Origin: Pseudolactococcus chungangensis CAU 28 = DSM 22330 | GTDB taxonomy: Bacteria; Bacillota; Bacilli; Lactobacillales; Streptococcaceae | Length of the DNA: 64,000 nucleotides | Direction: 5' to 3' | Assembly: GCF_002441885.1 (NCBI RefSeq) | Contig: NZ_JXJT01000001.1 | Location: 142,467 to 206,466 of the forward strand | Shown here: piece by piece, positions 17,325-26,028 of the stretch | How positions within the stretch are numbered: position 1 is the stretch's first letter | Layout: each line of letters starts with the position of its first letter | Position numbers and translations under genes: made by a program | Notes under the pieces: model-generated | The model's input: only the letters and a program-made list of their open reading frames with translations | What the model was told of the DNA's origin: nothing | Database searches by the model: none

Positions 17325-17564
17325 ATGACACTTGATTTGAATAGAATCAGAGCAGAGCGAATTGCAAAAGGAATGACGCAAGACGAAGTAGCTAAGAAAA
17401 TGGGTTGGAAAACGCGAACACCTTACGCTAAACGCGAAAACGGAATCGTTGCAATTGGTGCAGATGAATTGATTAACCTCGCTTTGATTTTCGGATACAC
17501 TAAAGATGATTTAGGAATTTTTTTTAATCATAACGTACCCGAAAAAGAACACGCGGCTAGCTAG
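17325..17564 (+). CDS. Cro-like HTH repressor
   Basis: First gene of the early lytic transcript, divergent from cI. A 79-residue XRE-type DNA-binding protein with helix-turn-helix at about residues 15-40 (MTQDEVAKKMGWKTRTPYAK). It has no peptidase domain, as expected for Cro. GAAAGGAG precedes the start. Confidence 0.85.
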   Translation: MTLDLNRIRAERIAKGMTQDEVAKKMGWKTRTPYAKRENGIVAIGADELINLALIFGYTKDDLGIFFNHNVPEKEHAAS

Positions 17565-17576
17565 AAAGGAATTAAC

Positions 17577-18311
17577 ATGAATCAACTTATCACAATCACG
17601 ACAAACGAAAATGACGAGCAACTCGTTAGCGGTCGTGAACTACACAAATTTTTAGAAGTCAAAACTCGTTATTCGATATGGTTTGACCGTATGTCAGAAT
17701 ATGGCTTTACAGAAGATATTGACTATACAGCTGTTGTCCAAAAAAGAACAACAGCTCAAGGCAATCAAACCGAGTACATTGACCACGCAATGAAATTAGA
17801 TATGGCAAAAGAAGTATCCATGATTCAACGCAACGAAAAAGGCAAGCAAGCACGCCAGTATTTCTTGGAAGTTGAAAAAGCGTGGAACAATCCAGACATG
17901 ATTATCAAGCGTGCTATGGACTTACAGGCACGTAAGATTATTCAACTTGAAACGAAAGTTGACGAACTCAAACCAAAAGCGCTATTTGCTGAAGCGGTAG
18001 AATCGTCAAAAGGTTCAATCCTCGTTAGAGACTTGGCTAAAATTCTGAAACAGAATAATGTCGAAATCTGAGAAAAGCGCTTATTCGCTTGGCTTAGGGA
18101 TAACGGTTATCTCATCAAAAAGCTAGGTAGCGACTACAATTCACCAACGCAACGCTCTATGAATTTAGGTGTTATGGAATTTACGGAAAACACAGTCGTC
18201 AGAAATAGCGGGGACGTTATTCTGAGAAAAACTCCTAAAGTCACAGGTAAAGGGAAAACTTATTTTGTTGGTAAATTTTTGAATCGTTCGCTCGGAGAAC
18301 AGTTTAATTGA
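17577..18311 (+). pseudogene. Phage antirepressor interrupted by an in-frame TGA
   Basis: The frame opens with an AntA domain (about residues 5-75, SGRELHKFLEVKTRYSIWF) and a coiled segment, then meets TGA at 18069-18071 after 164 codons. The same frame continues without a break to TGA at 18309-18311, encoding EKRLFAWLRDNGYLIKK and the rest of a KilAC-type ANT domain. So a single base change (probably GGA to TGA) splits a normal 244-residue antirepressor. The 164-residue N-terminal part may still be made. The ribosome binding site AGAAAGGAA is good. Sequencing error is an alternative. Confidence 0.85.
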
Positions 18312-18322
18312 AACGCAAAAAA

Positions 18323-18340
18323 GCCAGTCGGCAAACTGGC
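18323..18340. terminator. Hairpin after the antirepressor
   Basis: GCCAGT and ACTGGC pair around CGGCAA. A T-run follows only in the leftward sense (AAAAAA precedes it on plus), so it may stop antisense transcription or only slow the early transcript. Confidence 0.45.
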
Positions 18341-18386
18341 TCAAATTAAACATTTATAACTTGATTGTACCATAGAAAGGGAAAAT

Positions 18387-18665
18387 ATGGAATCCAGTAA
18401 AATTTTCGGAGAAGAATTCATGAATCTGCTGAAAGAACAAGCCAAGGAAGCTTACCTGGAAGGTGTCAAAGATGGCAAGAAGTCACTTAAAAATCGTGGC
18501 TTTGGCAATATCACAGAAGCTCAGAAGATGTCAGGGTACGGAAAAGCGGCCATAACTAAACTTAGAGATAACGGTGAAATATATTACATCAGGAATGGCG
18601 CTAAGTTTCTATATGACCTTAACGATCTAGATCACTATATGCAAAGGAATAAGGAGAGGGCATGA
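18387..18665 (+). CDS. Small HTH (excisionase-like) DNA-binding protein
   Basis: A 92-residue early phage protein. The C-terminal half has a winged-helix style segment, ITEAQKMSGYGKAAITKLRD then GEIYYIRNGAKFLYDLNDLDHYM, like helix_turn_helix_17/excisionase-type proteins that bind DNA. The N-terminus is an amphipathic helix. GAAAGGGAAA precedes the start. It might act as the excisionase, but no direct evidence exists and Xis is not otherwise visible. Confidence 0.6.
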   Translation: MESSKIFGEEFMNLLKEQAKEAYLEGVKDGKKSLKNRGFGNITEAQKMSGYGKAAITKLRDNGEIYYIRNGAKFLYDLNDLDHYMQRNKERA

Positions 18666-18763
18666 CACGATTCGAACCAAGTGAACACGCTAAACTAGCA
18701 GCACAGCTTGATAAGCATAATGATAGAAATTTAGAATATTGGAGTAAGCGACATGGAAAATAA
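18662..18763 (+). CDS. Small hypothetical phage protein, 33 residues
   Basis: ATGA overlap with the previous stop and the sequence MTRFEPSEHAKLAAQLDKHN suggest a real coupled gene. It overlaps the next ORF by 11 bases. No recognised domain; hydrophilic, probably helical. Confidence 0.5.
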   Translation: MTRFEPSEHAKLAAQLDKHNDRNLEYWSKRHGK

Positions 18764-18926
18764 TTTTCCTAGCGACTCACGAAAAATGAAAACAATCAAA
18801 GAACTGGAAGACAAGTTAATTGACGTTTCTGGATATATTGGAAGTTTGGGAAATCCAAATAATACAGAAACCGCTAAAACTATAGCACTCGCATTGATTG
18901 CTTTGAAGATTGGAGATATGAAATGA
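18753..18926 (+). CDS. Small hypothetical phage protein, 57 residues
   Basis: Begins inside the 33-residue ORF and ends in an ATGA overlap with the next gene. The sequence (KTIKELEDKLIDVSGYIGSL) looks helical and soluble. Function unknown. Dense overlaps on both sides support that it is translated. Confidence 0.55.
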   Translation: MENNFPSDSRKMKTIKELEDKLIDVSGYIGSLGNPNNTETAKTIALALIALKIGDMK

Positions 18927-19183
18927 TCATTAAAATAACAAGGAAATACGACAAACACCGCAACTTATCAAAAGAGTACTTCGCTGAGAAAAAGGAATTT
19001 GAGTTTGAACACCGTGACACAAAAGAAGAGCATGGAGCGATAGAGGAAAGTATGTATCGCATATCTGACATGGAAGAATTAACCAGAGTTATTAAACCTA
19101 ATTTCTTTAAGAATTATACAGAATATGCAACATTTTTAATCTTAAACGAAGCGAAATTCAACTCTAAGGAGCAAACGCAATGA
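18923..19183 (+). CDS. Hypothetical early phage protein, 86 residues
   Basis: No family recognised. Charged and rich in Glu and Lys (KKEFEFEHRDTKEEHGAIEE), without membrane segments. Starts in an ATGA overlap and ends four bases into the next gene, so it is part of one early operon. Confidence 0.6.
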   Translation: MIIKITRKYDKHRNLSKEYFAEKKEFEFEHRDTKEEHGAIEESMYRISDMEELTRVIKPNFFKNYTEYATFLILNEAKFNSKEQTQ

Positions 19184-19524
19184 TTGACTATAAAATTATC
19201 AAAAATACTGACTATCAAGAATTGCAGAATGAACTGACACGTAACAAGTTAGTTGAAACGTCATTACGTGCTGAGATTGCACGATTAAAGCGTGACAAGG
19301 AGCAACTGGAAATCATTCGAAACAATCAATACTTGAAGATTGACGAGCTTAATCGTGATATTGAGGGCTACAAGGAATATTTAGTGCCTATCGATCAAAT
19401 GCCGTTGATTACAGGGGACTACAATCCTAAAGGTTTCAGTACAGATGTGGTCAACTACATCGCAAGTGCTAAGAATAGCGTGGAGATTATTAGTTATTTA
19501 GAAAAGGAGACAAACAAATGTTAA
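19180..19524 (+). CDS. Coiled-coil hypothetical phage protein, 114 residues
   Basis: Residues 15-65 have a clear heptad pattern (ELTRNKLVETSLRAEIARLK), indicating a parallel coiled coil, followed by a short globular end. AAGGAG precedes the start. Function unknown. Confidence 0.6.
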   Translation: MIDYKIIKNTDYQELQNELTRNKLVETSLRAEIARLKRDKEQLEIIRNNQYLKIDELNRDIEGYKEYLVPIDQMPLITGDYNPKGFSTDVVNYIASAKNSVEIISYLEKETNKC

Positions 19525-20021
19525 ACGCAGAATGTAAACAATGTAACAAAAAATGGCATCACGATAACGCAAAATACTGCTCAATGTGCGGTAATAAACT
19601 GATTGATGAGCCTGAGTTTAAGGTTGGGGATATTATATCTAGTCAAATTTTCATCGATGGCAGTGCAATTGTAATGTTGGAAGAAGACTTGATGAATTTT
19701 GACAAAGGCGTTGTCGGAGTTTGGTATTCCAAAGAAGATTCTAGCCTAATAGAAACCTTTTATTTCGTAGACGAAGGCGACACTAGACGCGCCACACCAG
19801 AAGAAATAAAAGAGTATGAATCAGTTTTAAATTTCTATAAACACAGTCGTGAGCCGTTTGAAATTAAAGAGGGTGATTTGATTGAGAGCAAAAGTGGAAC
19901 AAAAACAATTATATCGTATCCGCAAACTTTTTCGAAGATTAATTTTGTAAATGGTAATTGGAAACTTCTAAAAACAGCCGAAGAAATTGATGAATGGTTA
20001 GGTGCTTCCGATGACAAATGA
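19518..20021 (+). CDS. Zinc-ribbon hypothetical phage protein, 167 residues
   Basis: The N-terminus is a treble-clef style zinc ribbon, CKQCNKKWHHDNAKYCSMCG. The rest has two short repeated beta-rich blocks beginning FKVGDII and FEIKEGDLIES. No membrane segment. It overlaps both neighbours. Possibly nucleic-acid binding, but this is inference from the ribbon only. Confidence 0.6.
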   Translation: MLNAECKQCNKKWHHDNAKYCSMCGNKLIDEPEFKVGDIISSQIFIDGSAIVMLEEDLMNFDKGVVGVWYSKEDSSLIETFYFVDEGDTRRATPEEIKEYESVLNFYKHSREPFEIKEGDLIESKSGTKTIISYPQTFSKINFVNGNWKLLKTAEEIDEWLGASDDK

Positions 20022-20196
20022 AGAATTCGAAGGTAAGCCAATCTACAGAATCGGAGACAGCGTGACAATAACAGCAACAGCGACATTTGGCTTAGAATTG
20101 CCAGACACATTTGCGGACGATGAGGAACTAGAAGATTTTATCAAAGCTCAATGTCAAGATAGAATCGCGGATAACTTAGAAATTGAGGTAGGATAA
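20011..20196 (+). CDS. Small hypothetical phage protein, 61 residues
   Basis: Acidic protein (FADDEELEDFIKAQCQDRI). I start at the ATG at 20011, because TTAGGTG lies seven bases upstream, rather than at the GTG at 20002. Its stop overlaps the ATG of bet. Proteins of this size with an IEV-type end are common before phage recombinases; function unknown. Confidence 0.6.
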   Translation: MTNEEFEGKPIYRIGDSVTITATATFGLELPDTFADDEELEDFIKAQCQDRIADNLEIEVG

Positions 20197-20969
20197 TGAC
20201 AAATCAAGTAGCAAACCAAACTGAAAACATCGACATTTTCGATCCAAAAAATATCACAGCAGGAACTGTCAGACAGTATCTTGACAACGGGAACAAGGCA
20301 TCTGACAGTGAGCTTGCAATGCTTGTCACAATGGCTAAACATCAAAATTTAAATCCGTTTTTAAAAGAAATCTATTTCATAAAATACGGAACTGCACCAG
20401 CTCAATTTGTCGTCAGTCGTGACGCATACCGCAAACGCGCGCAGAAAGACCCTAATTTCAACGGAATCAAAACAGGCGTGATTGTTGAAAACGAAGACGG
20501 CTCAATCGAAAAGCTAGACGGAGCTTTTAAAAAGAAAACACAGGTTTTAATCGGAGCATGGTGTGAAGTTCAAATGAAGAACTTAGACTTCCCAATTTAC
20601 GTAGCTGTGAGCTATGACGAGTATGTTCAAATGAAAAACGGACAGCCAAATTCTATGTGGTCTAGTAAGCCGATGACGATGCTTGTCAAGGTTGCTGAAT
20701 CACAAGCCTTGCGTCTGGCTTTTCCTGATATGTCTGGCACGTATTCAGAGGAAGAACTTCCACAAACCGAATCAAAACCACGTGAAGTTAACGGAGTTCA
20801 AGAACCAACGCAAGATGAAATCGCTGATTTCGATAAGCAAGCATACATTGAGCAGAAAAAAGCTGAATTATCGCAAGTTAAAGAGGTTAAAGTAGCGGAT
20901 GTACAAACTGGCGAGATTATCAATCAACCAGCCGAACACCAACAAACACTGGAAGGGATAGCATTTTAA
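20196..20969 (+). CDS. bet: Phage recombination protein Bet (RecT/Red-beta family annealase)
   Basis: Single-strand annealing protein for phage recombination and replication. The RecT/Bet core (about residues 30-185) is seen in MAKHQNLNPFLKEIYFIKYG and PAQFVVSRDAYRKRAQ, with the AESQALRLAFPD segment. The C-terminal 60 residues are a charged, disordered tail. It sits with DUF1351 and SSB, the usual recombination trio of lactococcal phages; no exonuclease gene is obvious beside it. Confidence 0.88.
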   Translation: MTNQVANQTENIDIFDPKNITAGTVRQYLDNGNKASDSELAMLVTMAKHQNLNPFLKEIYFIKYGTAPAQFVVSRDAYRKRAQKDPNFNGIKTGVIVENEDGSIEKLDGAFKKKTQVLIGAWCEVQMKNLDFPIYVAVSYDEYVQMKNGQPNSMWSSKPMTMLVKVAESQALRLAFPDMSGTYSEEELPQTESKPREVNGVQEPTQDEIADFDKQAYIEQKKAELSQVKEVKVADVQTGEIINQPAEHQQTLEGIAF

Positions 20970-21970
20970 TGAACGAAATTAAAGTAAGCGTACAAAACGC
21001 AATCATCAATATTGAAGATCGTGAAAAAGTTGAGCAACAAATCAACGAAATCGCTAAAAAGTACAGCGGGTATCTACCAACTGCTGACACATTAACAGGC
21101 GATAAAACGACGCGGGCAAACCTTAGAAAAGTAAGAACAGCGATTGATGACAAGCGCAAGAACGTTAAAACTGAGTATAACGAACCACTCATAGAGTTTG
21201 AGGACTGGGTCGAGAAAGCATTAAAACCGCTAGATAGCGCAATTGACGCGATTGACAAAGGCATCAAAGAAATCGAAGAAAACGAACGGCAAATCAGACT
21301 TAGTGCGATTAAGGTCGCCTTTACCGAAAAAGCTGAAAATGCTGGGCTTGACCCTCGTATCTTTGCAGAAAAATATGAAAAGTACTGTCTTGCGGCTAAC
21401 TTTACAGTTCATAAAAAGCTTAAAAAAGGCATCCTGGACGAGATTGACGTGTCTATTCAACGTGAAGTTCAAAAACAACAGGGCCGAAAAAATGATATTG
21501 CAAGCATTTCAGAAATTGCATTAGAGCGCAGTTTGACAGCAGAGCCGTATATCCGAGAACTTGACAACGGCAAGGGGCTTAACGAAATTCTGCAAGATAT
21601 GTTGAGAGACGCCAAGGCGCAAGACGAAGCGAGAGCAAAGCGTGAAGCAGAACAAGCAAAACGAGATGCAGAAATGGCGCAACGTGCATCTGAATTTGAA
21701 GCTCAACGATTGCAAAACAGCTTTAATGTGCCTGAGGATGTCACAGAACAGCCAAAACAAGCTGTAAATATTGTAGCTGAACAAATTCATCAACAATCAG
21801 AACCAACGCTTACAGAGCCTGAAAACGAGCAGAAACAAGAAGTTAAAAAGCTTAAAATTTTAACACTTGAAATTCTGATTGACCCTGATAACCCATTACC
21901 GCCATTCAAACCATTTCTTGATGAAAACGGCTATAGATATAAAATTACGAACTATGAGGATGTGAAATGA
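20969..21970 (+). CDS. DUF1351 family phage protein
   Basis: A 333-residue protein of the DUF1351 type found between annealase and SSB genes in phages of lactic acid bacteria. The N-terminal half is a long helical domain ([20 protein letters not shown]), and residues about 200-245 are a Lys/Arg/Glu/Ala/Gln coiled coil ([20 protein letters not shown]), then a compact end. It probably assists recombination, which is inferred from position. TAATG and ATGA overlaps link it to both neighbours. Confidence 0.75.
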   Translation: MNEIKVSVQNAIINIEDREKVEQQINEIAKKYSGYLPTADTLTGDKTTRANLRKVRTAIDDKRKNVKTEYNEPLIEFEDWVEKALKPLDSAIDAIDKGIKEIEENERQIRLSAIKVAFTEKAENAGLDPRIFAEKYEKYCLAANFTVHKKLKKGILDEIDVSIQREVQKQQGRKNDIASISEIALERSLTAEPYIRELDNGKGLNEILQDMLRDAKAQDEARAKREAEQAKRDAEMAQRASEFEAQRLQNSFNVPEDVTEQPKQAVNIVAEQIHQQSEPTLTEPENEQKQEVKKLKILTLEILIDPDNPLPPFKPFLDENGYRYKITNYEDVK

Positions 21971-22422
21971 TTAATAATGTAACTTTAATTGGTCGGTTGA
22001 CCAAAGACGTAGAACTCAAATATACACCAGCTAATCAAGCTGTAGCACAGTTCACTCTAGCGGTAAACCGTACCTTTAAAAACGCTAACGGCGAGCGTGA
22101 ATCAGATTTCATCAATTGCGTTATCTGGCGAAAATCTGCCGAAAATTTCGCAAACTGGGTTAAAAAGGGTGCTTTGATCGGCATTACAGGACGCATCCAG
22201 ACACGGAATTACGAAAATCAACAAGGACAACGTGTATATATCACAGAGGTAATCACTGAGAACTTCCAAATGCTAGAAAGTCGTAGTCAACAGCAGGGTC
22301 AACAGCAGGCGCAGCCGCAACAAGCTAAGCAGCAATCATCTACACCTAATTTCGGACGCGATAGTGACCCATTTTCTGGTGATTCGCCAATGGACTTGAA
22401 TTCTGATGACCTGCCATTCTAA
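21967..22422 (+). CDS. ssb: Phage single-stranded DNA-binding protein
   Basis: Coats single-stranded DNA in phage replication. The OB fold occupies residues 1-105 ([37 protein letters not shown]). A Gln-rich linker leads to the acidic tip DLNSDDLPF, which recruits partner proteins. Length 151 is near usual. Confidence 0.95.
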   Translation: MINNVTLIGRLTKDVELKYTPANQAVAQFTLAVNRTFKNANGERESDFINCVIWRKSAENFANWVKKGALIGITGRIQTRNYENQQGQRVYITEVITENFQMLESRSQQQGQQQAQPQQAKQQSSTPNFGRDSDPFSGDSPMDLNSDDLPF

Positions 22423-22432
22423 GAGGTGAAAA

Positions 22433-22606
22433 ATGACTAAAGAAGAATTAATTGACGCTTTTGGTGTCAATAACTGGAAGTATGAAAAAGGCGACCCTTA
22501 CAGGGAAAAGTTGTTAGAACTTACTTATGGCGATCTGGTGGATAAACTTATCCACTTGAAAAGCCAAACGGCTATCGTGAATTTTGGAGGTGCAAGTGTC
22601 AAGTAA
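22433..22606 (+). CDS. Small hypothetical phage protein, 57 residues
   Basis: AAGAGGTGA precedes the start at good spacing. The sequence includes WKYEKGDPYREKLLELTYGD, acidic and soluble. It overlaps the start of the replisome organiser gene, so coupling is likely. Function unknown. Confidence 0.6.
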   Translation: MTKEELIDAFGVNNWKYEKGDPYREKLLELTYGDLVDKLIHLKSQTAIVNFGGASVK

Positions 22607-23429
22607 AAGTAAAACAAAAATATATTTTTGGCTTAAACTAGATAACAATTTTTACAAGAATTTAGCTATTAAAAAAGCTAGGAGGTTAGCGGGAGGTGAC
22701 ACGATGGTCATCATTTACCAAAAACTCATGCTTGAATCATTGCAAAATAATGGAGTTCTTTATTTTGAAGGTGTTTTAGAAAATATTGTAGAAGAGTTAT
22801 CATTGCACCTTGATGAAGATATCGAAAATGTAGCAATGACTTTAGATCTATTTACTAAGTCAGGTCTTATTCAATTGAATGATAGCAACGACATCGAAAT
22901 GCTTCAAGTCCCTGCACTGATTGACCAAGAGACTAACTGGAGTAAATACAAAAGGAACACTAGAAATAAAGAAGATGTCAAAAAGTTGGACAATGTCCAA
23001 CTACTGTCCAACCACTGTCCAACAGAGATAGAGATAGAGTTAAAGTCAGAGATAAAGATAGAGTCAGAGATAAAGATAGAGTCAGAATCAGAGAAAGAAC
23101 ATGATGCTGATTCTGAGTATAAAAAATTAACTGATTTTTACCAAGGAAATTTTGGTGTTATCAGTCAAATTATCTCAGAAGACATAAAGTTTAATCTTAA
23201 AGATTACGGCTATGATCTAGTTTACGAATCTATGAAGCGTGCCATCTTCAGGCAAAAGCAATATGCTTATTCAGTTCAGATATTGAAATCATGGTCTAAG
23301 AACAATATAAAAACTCTTTCTGATGTCGAAGCTGATGATAACAAGTTTAGCAGAAGCAAGACAACTGGAACTGATGACAAGTCAGATTGGACTTGGGCTG
23401 AGAAGAAAGCTGGTTTTAGGGAAGTATGA
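22596..23429 (+). CDS. Phage replisome organiser (replication initiation)
   Basis: N-terminal phage replisome organiser domain (about residues 5-115, YFWLKLDNNFYKNLAIKKAR), a winged-helix fold that binds the phage origin. A C-terminal DnaD/DnaB2-like helical domain follows (DFYQGNFGVISQIISEDIKF). Between them is a repetitive linker of alternating Glu, Ile, Lys and Ser. I take the GTG at 22596 as start because GGAGG sits five bases upstream. The linker DNA (about 23019-23095) is a run of near-identical 'gagataaag' units, a possible origin. Confidence 0.85.
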   Translation: MSSKSKTKIYFWLKLDNNFYKNLAIKKARRLAGGDTMVIIYQKLMLESLQNNGVLYFEGVLENIVEELSLHLDEDIENVAMTLDLFTKSGLIQLNDSNDIEMLQVPALIDQETNWSKYKRNTRNKEDVKKLDNVQLLSNHCPTEIEIELKSEIKIESEIKIESESEKEHDADSEYKKLTDFYQGNFGVISQIISEDIKFNLKDYGYDLVYESMKRAIFRQKQYAYSVQILKSWSKNNIKTLSDVEADDNKFSRSKTTGTDDKSDWTWAEKKAGFREV

Positions 23430-24193
23430 CTGATTATTTAGAGCAGTTTAGTGTAAATGAAAAACCACTTGCTAGTCTAGCTAAAGATTTAGTAGTACTT
23501 GATGAGTGTTGCAGGATACACACAGAAGAGCATTTAGTAAGTCATAAGCTGAGACCTCAAACGAAGGCTTGTAAACGATGCGTTGAAGATAGAAAAATTT
23601 CTAAAACTATGGAGTTTGGCGGATTGCCTGACTGGACTATACGAGATGAGAAAACTGGACAAGTAGTCAGATATAATCCACAAAGCGAAGAGGTTGACGG
23701 AGAGATTATATCTGATGGAAAATTCAGGCAAACTAAAACCAGTCTATCTGATATTTTAGCGAAGTTTAAAGCCCAAAAAGGATATGACTTAGAAAAATCA
23801 GGCGTTATTGAATTTGCTTATGATATGGAATCTTTGAAAAAACTAGAGGCATTTCAAAAATGGGTCATCGAAAAATTCAGAGGTGAACACAAACATGTTG
23901 AAAAAATTATGGTACACGAGTATTTATCGATGTCTAAAAATGCTTATATGAGTCCAGAAAATAAGCAGAGACTAATTGATAAAAAAGGCTCTATCGAACG
24001 TGCAGAGCTGGTTATTGTTGACAATCTTGGAGATTACTCTACAGAAGAACAAGGTCAGTTTCTAAGTCTGATGAGAATGTTGCAAAGCAAAAAGTTTATT
24101 TTATACACTTTTGCAGACGCTGACGACAGACTTAATAAATTGCCTGCATCTATCAAGTTTGCGATAAAAGGCAATAGAATGGCTATTTTATAA
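23426..24193 (+). CDS. Possible helicase-loader-like replication protein lacking a P-loop
   Basis: A 255-residue protein in the slot where lactococcal phages encode a DnaC-type helicase loader. Two cysteine pairs (ECC and CKRC) near residues 29-52 could bind zinc. The C-terminal half has a Walker B-like AELVIVDNLGDYS and a possible sensor segment KFILYTFADADDR, but no GxxGxGKT/S motif. Start is an ATGA overlap with the replisome organiser. Identity is inferred mainly from context. Confidence 0.5.
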   Translation: MTDYLEQFSVNEKPLASLAKDLVVLDECCRIHTEEHLVSHKLRPQTKACKRCVEDRKISKTMEFGGLPDWTIRDEKTGQVVRYNPQSEEVDGEIISDGKFRQTKTSLSDILAKFKAQKGYDLEKSGVIEFAYDMESLKKLEAFQKWVIEKFRGEHKHVEKIMVHEYLSMSKNAYMSPENKQRLIDKKGSIERAELVIVDNLGDYSTEEQGQFLSLMRMLQSKKFILYTFADADDRLNKLPASIKFAIKGNRMAIL

Positions 24194-24220
24194 GCGGTTA
24201 TTTCCGTTTTAGGAGAGAGA

Positions 24221-24619
24221 TTGAAATTTGAATTTGAAATGGCAAAAATGCCAACAACGAATCAGCAAAAGGGCGTTAAAAACATAAACGGAAAACTCGT
24301 GACATACGATAGAAAAGGCACTAAAAACCAAGAATTGGTCATGAACCTAGTGCAAAATAGGCCGAAGGTACCGTTTATCGATAAAAACATACCGCTAAAA
24401 TTATCAGTCACTTTCTTTTATGCGATAAAGCAAAAGAAAAAGTGGGGATTGCCTAAAACGACTAAGCCTGATTTGGATAACTTGCTTAAAAATTTACAAG
24501 ATTACATGACTAAACTCGGATATTATGTCGACGATAGCCAGATTAGCTGTTTAGTTGTCAAAAAATTCTTTAGCGAGAAGAATTTGATTCAAGTCGAAAT
24601 AGAGGATATTAAAAAATGA
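24221..24619 (+). CDS. rusA: RusA-family Holliday junction resolvase
   Basis: Resolves branched DNA before packaging. The aspartate motif KPDLDNLLKNLQD and the later YYVDDSQI carry the metal-binding acids of RusA. Length 132 is normal. Start is a TTG with AGGAGAGA five bases before it; the first ATG lies six codons inside. ATGA overlap with the next gene. Confidence 0.9.
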   Translation: MKFEFEMAKMPTTNQQKGVKNINGKLVTYDRKGTKNQELVMNLVQNRPKVPFIDKNIPLKLSVTFFYAIKQKKKWGLPKTTKPDLDNLLKNLQDYMTKLGYYVDDSQISCLVVKKFFSEKNLIQVEIEDIKK

Positions 24620-24891
24620 CATTTAAATTGCAACAAACTTTCGGAGAATTATTCTGGGATAACGTAGATGAGAAGCTGAAAGAAAACAAGAAAACATTGA
24701 AAGATGTCGCTAGATTCATGGAAAGTGACGATAAAAAATCAGAAGCACTATATCACAGAATGTATCGCAGTAGATCAGAGCGAACAAATCCAAGTAACAA
24801 TATCGGAGGCGGAATTTACAGTTATTTCAAACAGTTTGATAAGTTTCAGACAGTTGGATATCTGTATGATGAGTTGAAAGAGGACATATGA
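24616..24891 (+). CDS. Hypothetical phage protein, 91 residues
   Basis: No family recognised. The segment KTLKDVARFMESDDKKSEAL followed by YHRMYRSRSERTNPSNNIGG suggests a degenerate helix-turn-helix with a basic patch. Overlaps both neighbours by four bases. A DNA-binding role is only a guess. Confidence 0.55.
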   Translation: MTFKLQQTFGELFWDNVDEKLKENKKTLKDVARFMESDDKKSEALYHRMYRSRSERTNPSNNIGGGIYSYFKQFDKFQTVGYLYDELKEDI

Positions 24892-25016
24892 AACTAGTAC
24901 TACTAATCGCATCTGCTATGACAGCAGTGCTGATGACGATTCACATTTTAGACGAGCAATACAAACGCAAGCGGATTGCTGAGATTGAGGAGAAATTGAA
25001 AGGAAAGTATAGATGA
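24888..25016 (+). CDS. Small membrane protein, 42 residues
   Basis: One N-terminal membrane helix (LVLLIASAMTAVLMTIHIL) then a charged helix. GAAAGAGGA precedes the start, and ATGA overlaps link it on both sides. Phage small membrane proteins of this kind are common; function unknown. Confidence 0.6.
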   Translation: MKLVLLIASAMTAVLMTIHILDEQYKRKRIAEIEEKLKGKYR

Positions 25017-25495
25017 TTTTGACTGGCGAAACGACATATGCAGTTAGCAATGAATTGTACCTTGTCAGAGTTTTAAACGGTTTTGATATGTGTGGCTCCT
25101 CACTTGATAATTTAGCGTATGTCAAAAGCTTGTACCATATTTTGGATGATTTAAAAAAAATTTCTGAAGATAATGTACATGAATTATGGACGAAAGGTAC
25201 ATGTAAAGAGGTCGAACTTTACGAAAAATGTTTAAAGTATATTAAATTCAAAAAAGGTATATCTTTCGGATATTACTTGGAACTCGTTAATAACGCATTA
25301 AATGCTAATGACGGTATTTACCCACACGATATAGTGCATATGTGTTCTGATAGATTAAGCATTTCTAAAACTGGTTTGCCGTCCCACGAACTAGAAGAAG
25401 AAGTTCGCAAGTTTTTTAACAAAAATGTAGTAATTTCAAGAAAAGAAATCGACGAATTTACAAACCATATTTTGAAAGGCGGGTATAGAAAATGA
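25013..25495 (+). CDS. Hypothetical phage protein, 160 residues
   Basis: No recognised domain. Soluble, mixed alpha/beta, with VRVLNGFDMCGSSLDNLAYV near the start. GAAAGGAAAG precedes the start. Ends in an ATGA overlap. Its A+T content is higher than that of the replication genes before it. Confidence 0.55.
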   Translation: MILTGETTYAVSNELYLVRVLNGFDMCGSSLDNLAYVKSLYHILDDLKKISEDNVHELWTKGTCKEVELYEKCLKYIKFKKGISFGYYLELVNNALNANDGIYPHDIVHMCSDRLSISKTGLPSHELEEEVRKFFNKNVVISRKEIDEFTNHILKGGYRK

Positions 25496-25824
25496 CATTT
25501 GAAGAAGTTTATAAAATCCTCTATAAAAAGTATGACATTGTGAGATTTGATTACAGCGATAACACGATTAAAGCTAAAGATTCTATTACAATCGACACTT
25601 TTGATTTACTTGATTTAATCGATGGTTTAAAAGAAACATATAAAACTGAAAATCAAGAAGTTTTAAAACTAAAAAATCAAATTGAAATCTCAAAAACATA
25701 TTTCAAAAATATCTTAGATGTTGACCCAAATATTATGCCAAAAAGCATTGGACATCTAAGGAATTGCGTTCGTGTCATGAAAATTTCTGCTGAAAAAGCG
25801 CTTGAAGCGATAGATGAAAGTTGA
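25492..25824 (+). CDS. Hypothetical phage protein, 110 residues
   Basis: No recognised domain; largely helical with a possible coiled stretch (ENQEVLKLKNQIEISKTYF). Linked upstream by an ATGA overlap and followed nine bases later by the next gene. Function unknown. Confidence 0.55.
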   Translation: MTFEEVYKILYKKYDIVRFDYSDNTIKAKDSITIDTFDLLDLIDGLKETYKTENQEVLKLKNQIEISKTYFKNILDVDPNIMPKSIGHLRNCVRVMKISAEKALEAIDES

Positions 25825-25833
25825 CGAGGTGGA

Positions 25834-26028
25834 ATGATGACAGCAGAGGAAATCGAGTTAAAAAGACGACTGCACAACTTACAACCTGGTAAAAATTTGA
25901 CATATGAAGAATTTTGCTTGTATGAAATTAGAAATTTAGTTGAAGCTGATAAAGTTTCAGCAAAAGATTTTAAGACGACAATTGGCATAGAACGCAACGT
26001 AAATAAAAAGATTATGCGTAAATTATAG
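25834..26028 (+). CDS. Hypothetical phage protein, 64 residues, possibly truncated by TAG
   Basis: GAGGTGG precedes two adjacent Met codons. The protein (KRRLHNLQPGKNLTYEEFCL) is helical. Its stop is TAG at 26026-26028, but the same frame stays open for 23 more codons, reading FNADGTLRLFWYKYVPDY before TAA at 26098-26100. That extra part looks coding-like, so the gene may once have been 88 residues long. Function unknown. Confidence 0.55.
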   Translation: MMTAEEIELKRRLHNLQPGKNLTYEEFCLYEIRNLVEADKVSAKDFKTTIGIERNVNKKIMRKL

